The notes under the pieces: generated by a model | Told to the model about the DNA's origin: nothing | Databases searched by the model: none | What the model saw: only the letters and a program-made list of their open reading frames with translations | From: Paraburkholderia xenovorans LB400 | GTDB lineage: Bacteria; Pseudomonadota; Gammaproteobacteria; Burkholderiales; Burkholderiaceae | NCBI RefSeq assembly: GCF_000013645.1 | Contig: NC_007952.1 | Coordinates: forward strand, 1,054,001 to 1,118,000 | Reading direction: 5' to 3' | Length of the DNA stretch: 64,000 nt | Position numbers and translations under genes: made by a program | Shown here: in pieces, positions 39,323-48,499 of the stretch | Layout of the letters: each line of letters opens with the position of its first letter | How positions within the stretch are numbered: position 1 is the stretch's first letter

Positions 39323-39898
39323 TTATTTCTTCGAAGCGACGAGGTGAAATTTGATGACGACTTCGTCGGCGACCACCGAGGTGTCTTTCCATTCGCCGGT
39401 GCCGACGTCGAATTGCGAGCGTTTGATCGGCAACGAGCCGTCGAAGGTTTGCGTGGCGCCCTGGCTGGCAATGGTGACGGGCACCACGACGGTTTGCGAC
39501 TTGCCCTTGATGGTGAGCTTGCCGGTGATCCTGTACTGGTTGCCGCCCGCCGGTGCGATCGCGCTGGAAACGAAGGTCGCGGCCGGGTAGGCGGCGCTGT
39601 CGAACCATTCCTTGCCTTGGGCCTGCTTGTTGTAGTCGTCGGAACCGAGGTCGTAGCTGCCGGTGTCGATCGAAACATTGGCGCTGCCGGCGGTCGGTTT
39701 GGCCGGATCGAAATTCAGTTGCGCGGAGAACTTCCTGAACTGGCCGTCCACGGGCACGTTCATCTGCTTCGTGGTGGCGATGACGGTGCTTTTGCTGGTA
39801 TCGACATCGGCGTGTGCGAAGCTTGCGCCGAACAGCGAGAAGGCCGCGATGCCGGCAAGCGTCGCACGGTGAGCTGAGAGGTAAAAGTTTGATTTCAT
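39323..39898 (-). CDS. YceI-family periplasmic protein (copy 2)
   Basis: The product has 191 residues. A signal peptide (ending SFAHA) precedes a YceI barrel: TVIATTKQMNVPVDGQFRKFSAQLNFDP and FVSSAIAPAGGNQYRITGKLTIKGKSQTVVVPV. It is the more divergent of the pair and lacks the HTYPSFE motif. The ATG at 39898 is chosen; an ATG 12 bp upstream is also possible. It is 45 bp upstream of copy 1, so the two are probably co-transcribed with the b561 gene. Confidence 0.82.
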   Translation of the reverse strand: MKSNFYLSAHRATLAGIAAFSLFGASFAHADVDTSKSTVIATTKQMNVPVDGQFRKFSAQLNFDPAKPTAGSANVSIDTGSYDLGSDDYNKQAQGKEWFDSAAYPAATFVSSAIAPAGGNQYRITGKLTIKGKSQTVVVPVTIASQGATQTFDGSLPIKRSQFDVGTGEWKDTSVVADEVVIKFHLVASKK

Positions 39899-40062
39899 GG
39901 TGATACGCATCCTATCGAACCCGCGCGCGTTGATTGCGCACCGCGGGGAATTAGATTGCCAACAGGCTGTTGCCAATCGCCTGCTGTCCGTCTGCTATGC
40001 ATGGGTGCCCCTTGCTTGCGTGACCCTTCCGTCACCCGCCCCTGACCCGCGCTTCACGCGTG

Positions 40063-40617
40063 TTACCTGATGAATGGAACCATCCGCGCGAGCAGGCCAT
40101 CGCGGTCGAGAAACTGGTGCTTCAGCGCCGCCGCCACGTGCATCGCCACGAGCGCGAGCAACGTGTAGTTGAGCAGTACGTGAACGGTGCGCAGACTTGC
40201 CTTGAGCGCCTGATCCGGGCCGATGAAGGTGGGCAGCGGCAGGATGCCGAGATACACCACCTGAATGCCGGCCGCGGAGCTATAGAAGTAGCCGGACAGC
40301 GGAATCGCCAGCATCAGCACGTATAGCACGGCGTGTACGAGATGCGCCGCGGCCTTCTGCCACGCGGGCGTGGCGCTGTCGAGCGGCGGCGCGCGGTGAG
40401 TGGCGCGCCACAGCACGCGGGCCACGGCGAGCACGAACACGGTCACGCCGATCCACTTGTGCCAGGAGAAATACTTCAGCTTGGTGGGCGTGAAGCCGGG
40501 AATATCGGTCATGATCCAGCCGATATAGAAGCCGCAGATCATCAACGCGGCGATCAGCCAGTGCAGGGTAATCGCGGCGCCGTGATAGCGGTCGGAACGG
40601 GCAGGGCGGGATGTCAT
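40063..40617 (-). CDS. Cytochrome b561 (YodB/CybB-like)
   Basis: The product has 184 residues with four membrane helices and conserved His residues for two b-type hemes: ITLHWLIAALMICGFYIGW, KYFSWHKWIGVTVFVLAV, AAAHLVHAVLYVLMLAIPLSGYF and LLALVAMHVAAALKHQF. It shuttles electrons from quinol or periplasmic donors. It is the first gene of the b561-YceI-YceI cluster; a gap of 164 bp to the YceI gene leaves room for a separate promoter. Confidence 0.85.
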   Translation of the reverse strand: MTSRPARSDRYHGAAITLHWLIAALMICGFYIGWIMTDIPGFTPTKLKYFSWHKWIGVTVFVLAVARVLWRATHRAPPLDSATPAWQKAAAHLVHAVLYVLMLAIPLSGYFYSSAAGIQVVYLGILPLPTFIGPDQALKASLRTVHVLLNYTLLALVAMHVAAALKHQFLDRDGLLARMVPFIR

Positions 40618-40837
40618 GGTCTCGTGCTCGTGGGTCGCCGGCCATTGCCGGCGAATGCAGATCAAATGCGGATAGTAGGGATGCCAATGAAAACTGAATA
40701 GGCGTGCAGAAGAGAACACATTGTTGTATCGGTGACGCTAATGTCGCTGGAATAGAACGGCGTGGCGGCCGTAATGGAGCCGGGAGGTCATCCACTGTGG
40801 TAATTTGCCGCCTGAACCGCGAGGAGAGTTGGGAACC

Positions 40838-41854
40838 ATGAACAGAATCGACAATAACCACATCGCGCTCGGCGCCGATTTCCTGCGGCACGACACGGCG
40901 CCTGCCGCAGCCGGAGTGGAAAGCTACATGGAGCATGACGCGGCGGTCTACCGCACCTTGCTCGAATCGACCAAAGCGATTCCGTGGAAGATCGAATGGG
41001 CGAGCATGGAGTTCGCCTATATCGGTCCGCAGATCGAAACCCTGCTGGGCTGGGCGCCGTCGAGCTGGAAAACCGTGCAGGACTGGGCGGCGCGCATGCA
41101 TCCGGACGACCGCGACAAGGTGGTCGAATTCTGCGTCGCACAGTCGAAGGCGGGCACCGATCACGAAGCGGACTATCGCGCGTTGACGAGCCGCGGCGAA
41201 TACGTATGGCTGCGCGACGTGGTGCATGTGGTGCGCGACGCGAATGGCGACGTGCAATCGCTGGTCGGTTTCATGTTCGATATCAGCGAACGCAAGAAGG
41301 CCGAGGAAAAAGTGGCCGCGCTGCAACGCGAACTCGAGGCGCTGTCGTTCAAGGACGGCCTGACGGGCGTCGGCAATCGCCGCGCGTTCGACACCACCTT
41401 GCAACGGGAATGGGCCGGAGCCTTGCGTCACGCGGCGCCGCTCTCGCTGATCATGGTCGATATCGACTTTTTCAAGTCCTACAACGATTACTACGGGCAC
41501 GTGCAAGGCGACGAGTGCCTGAAGCGGGTTGCCGGCGTGCTGGGCAGCGCCGTGCGGCCGGGCGACTTCGTGGGCCGGTTCGGCGGCGAAGAGTTCGCGC
41601 TGATCCTGCCGAACACCGGCGCCGATGCGGCCCGGCAGGTGGCCGAGCGTTGCCGCGACCGGATTGCGGCCGAGGAGATCGCGCATGAACGCTCGCCGTT
41701 CCGGCAGACGGTGACCGCCAGCTTCGGCGTCGGCACGACGATTCCGGCGGAGGCGGACGATCCGGTGGCCTTCGTCAACCTGGTGGATACGCAGCTCTAT
41801 CGCGCGAAGGACAACGGGCGCGATTGCATTGCGGCGGTCAACCGGGCAGCATGA
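40838..41854 (+). CDS. Diguanylate cyclase with PAS domain
   Basis: The product has 338 residues. A PAS domain (about 35-155, ending FMFDISERKKAEEKVAALQREL) connects through a coiled-coil linker to a GGDEF domain (about 175-335) with the active site RFGGEEFALILP. The allosteric inhibition site RPGD sits five residues before GGEEF, so product inhibition is expected. It makes cyclic di-GMP in response to a PAS ligand. No membrane segment is present. GAGGAGAG precedes the ATG. It is divergent from the b561 gene. Confidence 0.9.
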   Translation: MNRIDNNHIALGADFLRHDTAPAAAGVESYMEHDAAVYRTLLESTKAIPWKIEWASMEFAYIGPQIETLLGWAPSSWKTVQDWAARMHPDDRDKVVEFCVAQSKAGTDHEADYRALTSRGEYVWLRDVVHVVRDANGDVQSLVGFMFDISERKKAEEKVAALQRELEALSFKDGLTGVGNRRAFDTTLQREWAGALRHAAPLSLIMVDIDFFKSYNDYYGHVQGDECLKRVAGVLGSAVRPGDFVGRFGGEEFALILPNTGADAARQVAERCRDRIAAEEIAHERSPFRQTVTASFGVGTTIPAEADDPVAFVNLVDTQLYRAKDNGRDCIAAVNRAA

Positions 41855-41954
41855 AGCGCGAACCACGGCGGGGGTTTCAGGCGCGCAATTTGCTGATCGA
41901 GCGCCTGCTGCCGGTGGTGCATGTCACGGCGCGCGAGGCGCGGCACGGAGCCTC

Positions 41955-43241
41955 GTGCTCACACTAATCAAAAAATCCTGGGTCAAGTTTGTGAATTCGA
42001 TTTTTCTGTCGTGGGGTATCGCCGCGGTCGCCACCGCGGGCGTCATCACCCGGCCGTTCAAATGGCCCGAGGCCGTCTGGGCCGTGGCCGGCGCGGTGCT
42101 GCTGGTGTCGCTCGGCCTGTTGCCCGTTCATCTGGCGATCGAGGCGATCGGCAAGGGCACCGACGTCTATCTGTTTCTGTTCGGCATGATGCTGCTGTCG
42201 GAAGTGGCGCGCCGCGAAGGCCTGTTCGACTGGGTGGCCGTGCTCGCGGTGAATCACGCTCAAGGCTCGCCGCGCAAGCTCTTCCTGCTCGTCTATCTGG
42301 TCGGCGTGGTGATCACCGCTTTTCTGTCGAACGACGCCACCGCCGTGGTTCTCACGCCGGCCGTATTCGCCGCCGCCAGAAAGGCGAAGACGGATCCGTT
42401 GCCGCTGCTGTTCGTCTGCGCGTTCATTGCCAATGCGGCGAGCTTCGTGCTGCCGATCTCGAATCCGGCGAACATCGTGCTGTACGGCAATCACACGCCC
42501 GCGCTCGGCGCCTGGCTGCTGCGCTTCACGCTACCGTCGCTGCTGTCGATCATCGCCACTTACGTGATGCTGCGCTGGACCCAGCGCGAGGCGCTGGCCG
42601 GCACCTGCGAGGCGAATCTCGAAGCGCTCGAACTGTCGTCGAGCGGGCGTGTGGCGCTCGCGGGCATCGCGGTCACGGCTGCCGTGCTGCTGACGGTCTC
42701 CGCATTCGACATCGCGCTCGGCCTGCCCACCGCGATACTCGGCGCACTGACCGCGCTGATCGTGCTGATTCTGGAGCGCAAATCGCCGCTGCCGATGATC
42801 CGCGAAATTTCATGGAGCGTGCTGCCGCTGGTTGCCGCGCTGTTCGTGCTCGTCGAGATGCTCGATCACACCGGCGTCATCGCGGCGCTGGCCCAACTGG
42901 CGCAGCGCGCCGCGCAACATAACGAACTGGCCGCGGCGGGCTGGGCCGGCAGCATCATCGCGATCGGCAGCAATCTGATGAACAACCTGCCGGCCGGTTT
43001 GATTGCCAGTTCGACCGTGTTGCAGGCACACAGTCCGGAGCGCGTGATCGACGCGCTTCTGATCGGCGTGGATCTGGGTCCGAACCTTTCGATTACCGGT
43101 TCACTGGCAACGATCCTCTGGCTTAGCGCGATCCGCCGCGAGGGCGAAGACGTGAGCTTCATGAAGTTTCTGAAGGTAGGGTCTGTGGTCATGCTGCCGG
43201 CGCTCGTGCTTGCGCTCGGCGCGCGGATTCTGACCGGCTGA
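41955..43241 (+). CDS. ArsB/NhaD-type ion transporter
   Basis: The product has 428 residues with about eleven membrane helices. FLSNDATAVVLTPAVFAAARKAKTDPLP and FVLPISNPANIVLYG match the ArsB/NhaD/CitM ion-transporter superfamily (arsenite or Na+/H+ exchange). There is no ars operon nearby, so arsenite specificity is only possible. Start: GTG at 41955 with GGAG five bases upstream; a second GTG at 41991 (MNSIFLSWGI) is the alternative. Confidence 0.75.
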   Translation: MLTLIKKSWVKFVNSIFLSWGIAAVATAGVITRPFKWPEAVWAVAGAVLLVSLGLLPVHLAIEAIGKGTDVYLFLFGMMLLSEVARREGLFDWVAVLAVNHAQGSPRKLFLLVYLVGVVITAFLSNDATAVVLTPAVFAAARKAKTDPLPLLFVCAFIANAASFVLPISNPANIVLYGNHTPALGAWLLRFTLPSLLSIIATYVMLRWTQREALAGTCEANLEALELSSSGRVALAGIAVTAAVLLTVSAFDIALGLPTAILGALTALIVLILERKSPLPMIREISWSVLPLVAALFVLVEMLDHTGVIAALAQLAQRAAQHNELAAAGWAGSIIAIGSNLMNNLPAGLIASSTVLQAHSPERVIDALLIGVDLGPNLSITGSLATILWLSAIRREGEDVSFMKFLKVGSVVMLPALVLALGARILTG

Positions 43242-43290
43242 AAAGCACACGCGGGGTTTGAGCGCGGCGCCGCAGGCTGGACACGCGGCG

Positions 43291-43536
43291 TCATGGCCGC
43301 GTGCCGCCGGCACGTAGTGTCGCCTGGGCGCGCAACGCTTCTTCCGCTTCTTTCAGCAGGCGCAATATCTCCGCGAGCCGTGCGACGCGTGCGCGTTGTG
43401 TCGGCATCAACGAGGGCCGCGCGAGACCGCGCAGGCGATCGTGCCAATAGGACAGCGGAATGTGATCGGTGCTGGAGATCGCCACGAATACGCGTTCGAG
43501 GTGGGCGATCTCCCTGTCTATTTCCTGATGGTTCAT
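43291..43536 (-). CDS. Small conserved-looking hypothetical protein
   Basis: The product has 81 residues, is predicted mostly helical, and is rich in charged residues: IDREIAHLERVFVAISSTDHIPLSYWHDRLRGL and RARVARLAEILRLLKEAEEALRAQ. No domain is recognised. The clear amphipathic helices and lack of GC-shadow look favour a real gene. It has no membrane segment or signal peptide. The ribosome site is weak. Confidence 0.55.
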   Translation of the reverse strand: MNHQEIDREIAHLERVFVAISSTDHIPLSYWHDRLRGLARPSLMPTQRARVARLAEILRLLKEAEEALRAQATLRAGGTRP

Positions 43537-43953
43537 CTGATGTTTTCCGAAGGGTCGTCACGAACAACGTCGAGCAAGGGCCGTTCCGCATTCGTCGGGA
43601 CGAATCGCGGGCGTTTCTTTTTCCTCGTTCCATTCCTCGATAACCGGGCGGTCGTCCGCTTTATTCCCGGCGATTCCACATTCCTCACAACAACGGGAAT
43701 TCACCAGGCATTGCCGGCGGCAGCATGTTCTATGCTGGTTCCACACGTTTTTTCTGTAATCGGGCCGTAATCAATCCATCGGATGCACGTACGGCCGGCA
43801 CGCACGACGCCGCGTGGATGAGACGCGTGACATGGCTCGACATGATTCTGGCGTTGCCTTGCGGCGGCGCTTCGCCAAGAATTCGGCCTGTCATCGGAAC
43901 GGATCGCGGCGAACGGCAGGCGACGCACGGTGGCTCGAACGAAGGAGTCAATC
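43537..43953. other. Intergenic region upstream of the EF-hand gene
   Basis: This 417-bp region has no supported gene. It probably carries the promoter for the EF-hand/two-component cluster. The GTAATC direct repeat at 43756-43772 is its only clear element. Confidence 0.45.
43756..43772. promoter_or_regulatory. GTAATC direct repeat with 11-bp period
   Basis: GTAATC occurs at 43756-43761 and 43767-43772, one helical turn apart. This is the spacing preferred by OmpR/PhoB-type regulators. It is about 180 nt upstream of the EF-hand gene, which is followed by an OmpR-type regulator gene. Confidence 0.35.
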
Positions 43954-44271
43954 ATGAAGAAGTTGCTCGCTATCGTGCTGCTGAGTTGCGCAGCCACCGT
44001 CGCGCTCGCCCAAACCGCCGCCGCTCAGGCTACTCAGGGCGCTCAAGGCCAAAGCGGCAATCCGCAGCGCATGGCGCGCATGGTGCAGCAGTTGCAAACG
44101 CGCTTTGCGAATGCCAATACCACGCACGACGGCAAGCTCACAAAGGATCAGGCCGCCGCCGGCATGCCGATGGTGGCCAGACATTTCGACGAGATCGATA
44201 CGCAGAAGGCGGGCTACATCACCTTGCCGCAGATCGAGGCATTCATGCAGCAACGCGCGGCGGCACACTGA
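43954..44271 (+). CDS. Periplasmic EF-hand-like protein
   Basis: The product has 105 residues. A signal peptide (MKKLLAIVLLSCAATVALAQ) precedes a Q/G-rich spacer and two EF-hand-like loops: NTTHDGKLTKDQ and DTQKAGYITLPQ. Both keep the central Gly and hydrophobic position 8 but miss some acidic Ca2+ ligands, so affinity may be low. GAAGGAGTC precedes the ATG at 43954. It lies 101 bp upstream of a response regulator and kinase. Similar trios suggest it is regulated by, or senses for, that system. Confidence 0.75.
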   Translation: MKKLLAIVLLSCAATVALAQTAAAQATQGAQGQSGNPQRMARMVQQLQTRFANANTTHDGKLTKDQAAAGMPMVARHFDEIDTQKAGYITLPQIEAFMQQRAAAH

Positions 44272-44372
44272 GCCGCGCGGGCATTGGCGCGAGCATGGAG
44301 CCGCGGCGCGGCGTGTGCCGCCGGCGCGCGAGCCGTCCGGCCGCACCCATCGCCGTTTCAAGGAGCTTTCGC

Positions 44373-45083
44373 ATGGACCGTCCCGCGAAAATCATCGTGC
44401 TCGACGACGAAGTCGAATTGCGCAACATGCTGCAGCGTTTCCTGCGCGGTCACGGTTTCGACGTGAGGGTCGCCGAGGACAGCAAACGTCTCGACCGCTA
44501 TCTGGAACGCGAGCCCTTCGACCTGCTGGTGCTCGATCTGATGATCGGCGAAGAGGATGGCCTCGCCATTTGCGCCCGCCTGCGCGAGCAGGGCCAGACC
44601 TTGCCGATCCTGATGCTGACCGCGAAGGGCGATCCGCTCGACAAAGTGGTGGGCCTCGAAACCGGCGCCGACGACTATCTCGCCAAACCGTTCCTGCCGC
44701 GTGAACTGGTGGCGCGCATCAACGCGTTGCTGCGCCGCCAGAAGATGGCTTCGGGCGACGTCACCGTGACCTCGCAGAGCGTGCGCTTCGGCGATTTTTC
44801 GCTGGATGTCGGCAAGCAGCAGCTATCGCGCGCGGGCGAGTTGCTGGACATTCACTCGGCGCAGATGTTGCTGCTGGTCGCGCTTGCGTCGTCGCCGAAC
44901 CGGCCGGTGAGCCGCGACAATCTGCTGGCGCGCGCGCGGGGCCGCGATCACGATGCGCTCGATCGCAGCATCGACGTGCAGGTGCTGCGGCTCAGACAGA
45001 TAATCGAGGACGATCCGTCCAAGCCGCGCTTCATCAAGACCGTGTGGGGCGTGGGCTACATGCTGGCCGCGGACGTCGACTGA
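44373..45083 (+). CDS. OmpR-family response regulator
   Basis: The product has 236 residues. The receiver domain has the acidic pair LDDE and phospho-acceptor Asp55 (LLVLDLMIGEEDG) and the Lys of YLAKPF. The winged-helix DNA-binding domain ends IKTVWGVGYML. It resembles OmpR. AAGGAGC precedes the ATG at 44373. Its TGA overlaps the kinase ATG by one base (TGATG). Confidence 0.88.
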   Translation: MDRPAKIIVLDDEVELRNMLQRFLRGHGFDVRVAEDSKRLDRYLEREPFDLLVLDLMIGEEDGLAICARLREQGQTLPILMLTAKGDPLDKVVGLETGADDYLAKPFLPRELVARINALLRRQKMASGDVTVTSQSVRFGDFSLDVGKQQLSRAGELLDIHSAQMLLLVALASSPNRPVSRDNLLARARGRDHDALDRSIDVQVLRLRQIIEDDPSKPRFIKTVWGVGYMLAADVD

Positions 45084-46438
45084 TGACGCGCTCGCTGCTG
45101 CAAAGAGCGCTGCCGAGAACACTGCTGGCGCGCAATATCGCGCTGCTGATCGTGCTCGTGATGCTGAGCCAGGTGTGCGTGCTCGGCGTGCTGCTGCACT
45201 ATGTGCAGCGGCCTCGCGTGGAGCGCGCCGCGGCCGTCTTCGCCACCTATGTGAGCACGCTCGACAACCTGCTCGCGGCTACGCCGCTCAATGCACGCAG
45301 CCAATTGACGGCGCGCCTCGACGCGCGCGCGCAGGTCCCGGCCGAAGCCTTCGAGACGCCGCCGCGGACCTTCATGCGCGGCTATCGCCTCTATCAACGC
45401 AGCATGTTTCTCGACAGCCTGCGCGCGCACCTGCCCGCCGACATGCCCGCGCTATGGCAAGCCGTGGACGGCCAGCGCCTGTGGATCCGGATGCACGCGC
45501 CGGCCGATGCACCGAACGCGCCGTACTGGATCGCGCTGCCGGTTCCCGAGGACGCGCAGGGCAGCGGACTCGACGCCGCCATCCTGCTCTCGCTCGGACT
45601 GGGCGCGTTGGCGGCGTTGACTGGCTATCTGATCCAGCGCCACCTGAACCAGCCGCTTCAGGAGTTGACGCGCGCGGCGCGCCGCGTGAGCGCCGGAGAA
45701 ATGCCCGCGCCGCTGCCAACCGACGGTCCCACCGAAATCGCCGCCGTGAGCGGCGCTTTCAATCAGATGACACAGGCGTTACAGCAGGCCGAGGCGTCGC
45801 GTGCATTGATGCTGGCCGGCATCTCGCACGACATCCGCACGCCGCTCACCAAGCTGCGGCTTTCTATGGCAATGGCAATGCCGGACGGCAGCGACAGCAG
45901 CTTCGTGGTCGCCGCCGAGTCGTATCTGGATCAGATCGAAACGATCCTGCAGCAGTTCATGGATTACGCCGGCAGCGGCGAGCGCGAGCAACGGGAACCG
46001 GGCGATCTGAATGCGCTGATCGAACGGCTCGCGGGCGATTTCGCGGGACTCGGGCACGAGTTCGAGCTCTCTCTCGCGAGCCTGCCGGCCGTGCCGTACC
46101 GGCCTATCAGCATGATGCGGCTGCTGATGAACCTGATGCAGAACGCGATCGTGTACGGCGGCACGGGGCTGGCCGTGCGAAGCTGGGCGACGCCCGATTC
46201 GGTGATCGTCGCCGTCGGCGATCGTGGTAAAGGCCTTTCGGCGCAGGAGCTGGAGCAACTGAAGGCGCCGTTCCAGCGCGGCCGCAATGCGCGCTCGCAT
46301 AGCGGCGGCACCGGCTTGGGGCTGGCGATCGTCGAGCGGATCGCGCGGCTGCATGGCGGCGGCCTGCAGTTTCATGCGCGCGAGGGAGGCGGGCTGGAGG
46401 TGTGGGTGGTGTTGCCGCTCAATGGCTCGATGCGCTAG
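45083..46438 (+). CDS. EnvZ-like sensor histidine kinase
   Basis: The product has 451 residues. Membrane helices lie at about 17-39 and 162-183 and flank a periplasmic domain, followed by HAMP, HisKA with His249 (ALMLAGISHDIRTPLTKLRLSMAM) and HATPase_c (NLMQNAIVYGG, SHSGGTGLGLAIVERIARLH). The GISHD-RTPLTRLR pattern is EnvZ-type. It is translationally coupled to the response regulator. The stimulus is unknown; the adjacent EF-hand protein hints at cation or envelope sensing. Confidence 0.88.
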   Translation: MTRSLLQRALPRTLLARNIALLIVLVMLSQVCVLGVLLHYVQRPRVERAAAVFATYVSTLDNLLAATPLNARSQLTARLDARAQVPAEAFETPPRTFMRGYRLYQRSMFLDSLRAHLPADMPALWQAVDGQRLWIRMHAPADAPNAPYWIALPVPEDAQGSGLDAAILLSLGLGALAALTGYLIQRHLNQPLQELTRAARRVSAGEMPAPLPTDGPTEIAAVSGAFNQMTQALQQAEASRALMLAGISHDIRTPLTKLRLSMAMAMPDGSDSSFVVAAESYLDQIETILQQFMDYAGSGEREQREPGDLNALIERLAGDFAGLGHEFELSLASLPAVPYRPISMMRLLMNLMQNAIVYGGTGLAVRSWATPDSVIVAVGDRGKGLSAQELEQLKAPFQRGRNARSHSGGTGLGLAIVERIARLHGGGLQFHAREGGGLEVWVVLPLNGSMR

Positions 46439-46538
46439 AGGAGGGCGGCGTGCCGTGCAGGGTTCGGCTAATGCAATCTGCAGGGCGTCGGGTCGTCAAA
46501 AGGCTTACACGGTCTCGCCGCCGCCGGGCGCCGTTCGT

Positions 46539-46805
46539 TCATTTCCGGTCCAGCCAGGCGTCCAGCCCGACCCGGAACGCAACGCCTGCGATCACCGGCA
46601 CCGTCAGCATGAGGATGATGCCGAAGTTCGGAATCTGGTCGCCATAGGTGAGCGGGCCGTACAGCACGACAGTCGCCACGATCGCGAAGACCACCGCGCC
46701 GACGGCCACCATCAGAAGATTGCGCGCAGCAATGGGCATCGCCTTGCGCTGGGCCTTGCCCGGCGCGGTGCTGGCAGCGGGGACTTTGTCGTGTTGGGCG
46801 GGCAT
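46539..46805 (-). CDS. Small two-helix membrane protein, unknown function
   Basis: The product has 88 residues. A basic A/K-rich N-terminus is followed by two membrane helices (about 29-51, LLMVAVGAVVFAIVATVVLYG, and about 58-80, NFGIILMLTVPVIAGVAFRVG), ending LDAWLDRK. No family is recognised. The ATG at 46805 is chosen. It lies convergent to the EnvZ-like kinase gene. Confidence 0.55.
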   Translation of the reverse strand: MPAQHDKVPAASTAPGKAQRKAMPIAARNLLMVAVGAVVFAIVATVVLYGPLTYGDQIPNFGIILMLTVPVIAGVAFRVGLDAWLDRK

Positions 46806-46881
46806 GATGGGTCTCGTGACGATAGGAAAAGCAGCATGAGCGGCAACGGTGAACGGCTGAGCCGAAGATGCGCGATGGGCA

Positions 46882-47121
46882 TCATACCAGGGCGCGTGCG
46901 TTCCGCGCATTTCCGGCCGCGCCGGCCACCAATCCGCGCGTCGCGATCGCCGGCAGGAGTGCGGCGATCGCGTTGAACCGGGAGTCTCGTTGATGCAGGA
47001 ACACGCCTGACATCAATATAAACCGCATTACCGGCAGCAGGATAAAAAGCGCGATGGCGACGGTCAGGAGAGTTACGACAGTCGCGGCGGTCACGACGGT
47101 CACGATCTCGCCGCGCAGCAA
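46882..47121 (-). CDS. Possible small membrane protein
   Basis: A 79-codon frame starting with TTG encodes one strong hydrophobic segment (VVTLLTVAIALFILLPVMRFILM) and an Ala-rich tail. It lies 20 bp downstream of the PAP2 gene, and an AAGGAA lies about 14 nt before the start. There is no family match, and the repeated GTCACGAC-type DNA in the gene (47055-47105) may merely produce a hydrophobic reading. Confidence 0.25.
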   Translation of the reverse strand: MLRGEIVTVVTAATVVTLLTVAIALFILLPVMRFILMSGVFLHQRDSRFNAIAALLPAIATRGLVAGAAGNARNARALV

Positions 47122-47141
47122 GCAGGCGGAGCAGGCGTTCC

Positions 47142-48089
47142 TTACGAGGTCAGCGCCGAAGGAATCCGCCCGGCAACAGGACTGGCCGCCTGGAAAGCGA
47201 ACCGGCGAACCAGGCCGATCACCAGCGCGCCGGCCACCAGTCCCGACAACACGTCGGCAAGATAGTGGCCGCCTTGTGTGAGCGTCGAAACGATCATGAA
47301 AGCGTTCAGCACGATCGCGACGGGAAAAACATAACCGGCGTGACGCAATGCATACGCGAAGCAGAGCGCAAGAATCGTATGCAGCGACGGGAAAGAAACC
47401 AGTCCCTGCACGAATGACAGATTCAGCTCTCGCGCCTGGCCGGTTCTGAAAAGGCCGAAGTCGGACACGGTCGAGGCCGTGCCGGGATCGTGAATGCCGA
47501 AATGCACGAATGCGCTTTCAGCTGGAAAAGGCACGGAAATCAATATCACCAGCGTAGCCGACACCATGAACTGTACGACGAACTCCGCATAGTCCCGCGT
47601 ATTACGGGTGATCGCGAGAATGACCGGCACGACGAACAGCTGGCAGGCGCCGGATGCGTACGCCCAGCCGAGTGCCCGGTGCAGCCACGGGTGCGCCAGA
47701 ACCCACCGGTAGGTGTCGGGCCAATGGAATCCGAGCGCGGCGTCGGCGGCGATGAACGCATGGCTCGCCAGCGGGAAATTCGTCGTCACACACAGGTACT
47801 GAAACACGACACAGACCTTGCTGAACGTGGCCAGCACGGTGATCCACAGGAACACGTCGACCACGTTCCGGTAGAAGACCGATCGGCTAGCGTCTTTGTA
47901 CGGTATGCGTGAGAGTACCCACAGCACGCCGCTGATCGCGACCAGCCCGCCAGTGAGTGCGATGGTCAGCATGACGCCGCCGCGGGCGAGCCGAAAGCCG
48001 ATGCGGACCGCCCATATGCAGTCGATCAGCATCAGGAGGAATGTGAACCGCCAGGCTGCCCCGTAAAGTGCGCGTATCTGTTTTGGCAT
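47142..48089 (-). CDS. PAP2-superfamily membrane protein (Aur1/IPC synthase-like subgroup)
   Basis: The product has 315 residues with about six to seven membrane helices. C-terminal PAP2 motifs are GLVSFPSLHTILAL (catalytic His) and TQGGHYLADVLSGLVAG (second His and Asp). This arrangement is seen in inositol-phosphorylceramide-synthase-like and lipid phosphatase proteins. It probably acts on lipid phosphates at the outer face of the inner membrane. The substrate is unknown. It forms the last typical GC-rich gene before the AT-rich islet. Confidence 0.8.
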   Translation of the reverse strand: MPKQIRALYGAAWRFTFLLMLIDCIWAVRIGFRLARGGVMLTIALTGGLVAISGVLWVLSRIPYKDASRSVFYRNVVDVFLWITVLATFSKVCVVFQYLCVTTNFPLASHAFIAADAALGFHWPDTYRWVLAHPWLHRALGWAYASGACQLFVVPVILAITRNTRDYAEFVVQFMVSATLVILISVPFPAESAFVHFGIHDPGTASTVSDFGLFRTGQARELNLSFVQGLVSFPSLHTILALCFAYALRHAGYVFPVAIVLNAFMIVSTLTQGGHYLADVLSGLVAGALVIGLVRRFAFQAASPVAGRIPSALTS

Positions 48090-48464
48090 AAGTCCCCCGC
48101 ATTTCTTTTTTTCGCATTATGCCTGCGATATTAATGCAAGGATGCGTGGTTCGCCGCCGCAAACCCGAAGCGGGGGGGAAGTCGATTATCAGGCCGGATT
48201 TGCGGCATTCCATGTTGCCCGCGCGTCATTGCCGAGAATCTTCATCGAGCTCAGCGCGTCAGGTTGCGGCCCGGTCTTCCAGGCAGTTCATCTATACACC
48301 GACGATTGTTGCCGGTAGCTGTGAAGGACCGTAGTCGAGCCACAACTGCCTTTCGCCGATATGCGAGAGCTGTGGCAGGTTGCAAACTGGAGCGGGCATT
48401 CGCGCGGGGTCCTCGCCGGCAAGTTGTCGGTCTTAGGCGATGCTTGAGGCGGTGGGACAGAAAA
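48090..48464. other. Intergenic junction before the AT-rich islet
   Basis: This 375-bp region has no supported gene. It includes the PAP2 gene promoter region and the transition to the AT-rich islet. I see no tRNA, integrase or flanking direct repeat that would mark an insertion. Confidence 0.45.
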
Positions 48465-48493
48465 TTGATTTGCGTGTTCAGATACCTTATATT
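48465..48493 (+). promoter_or_regulatory. Sigma-70 promoter of the structured RNA
   Basis: TTGATT (48465-48470) and TATATT (48488-48493) are separated by exactly 17 bp, a near-consensus pair. The predicted start, about 7 nt downstream, coincides with the first base of the 11-bp inverted repeat at 48500. Confidence 0.7.
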
Positions 48494-48499
48494 TGCCGC

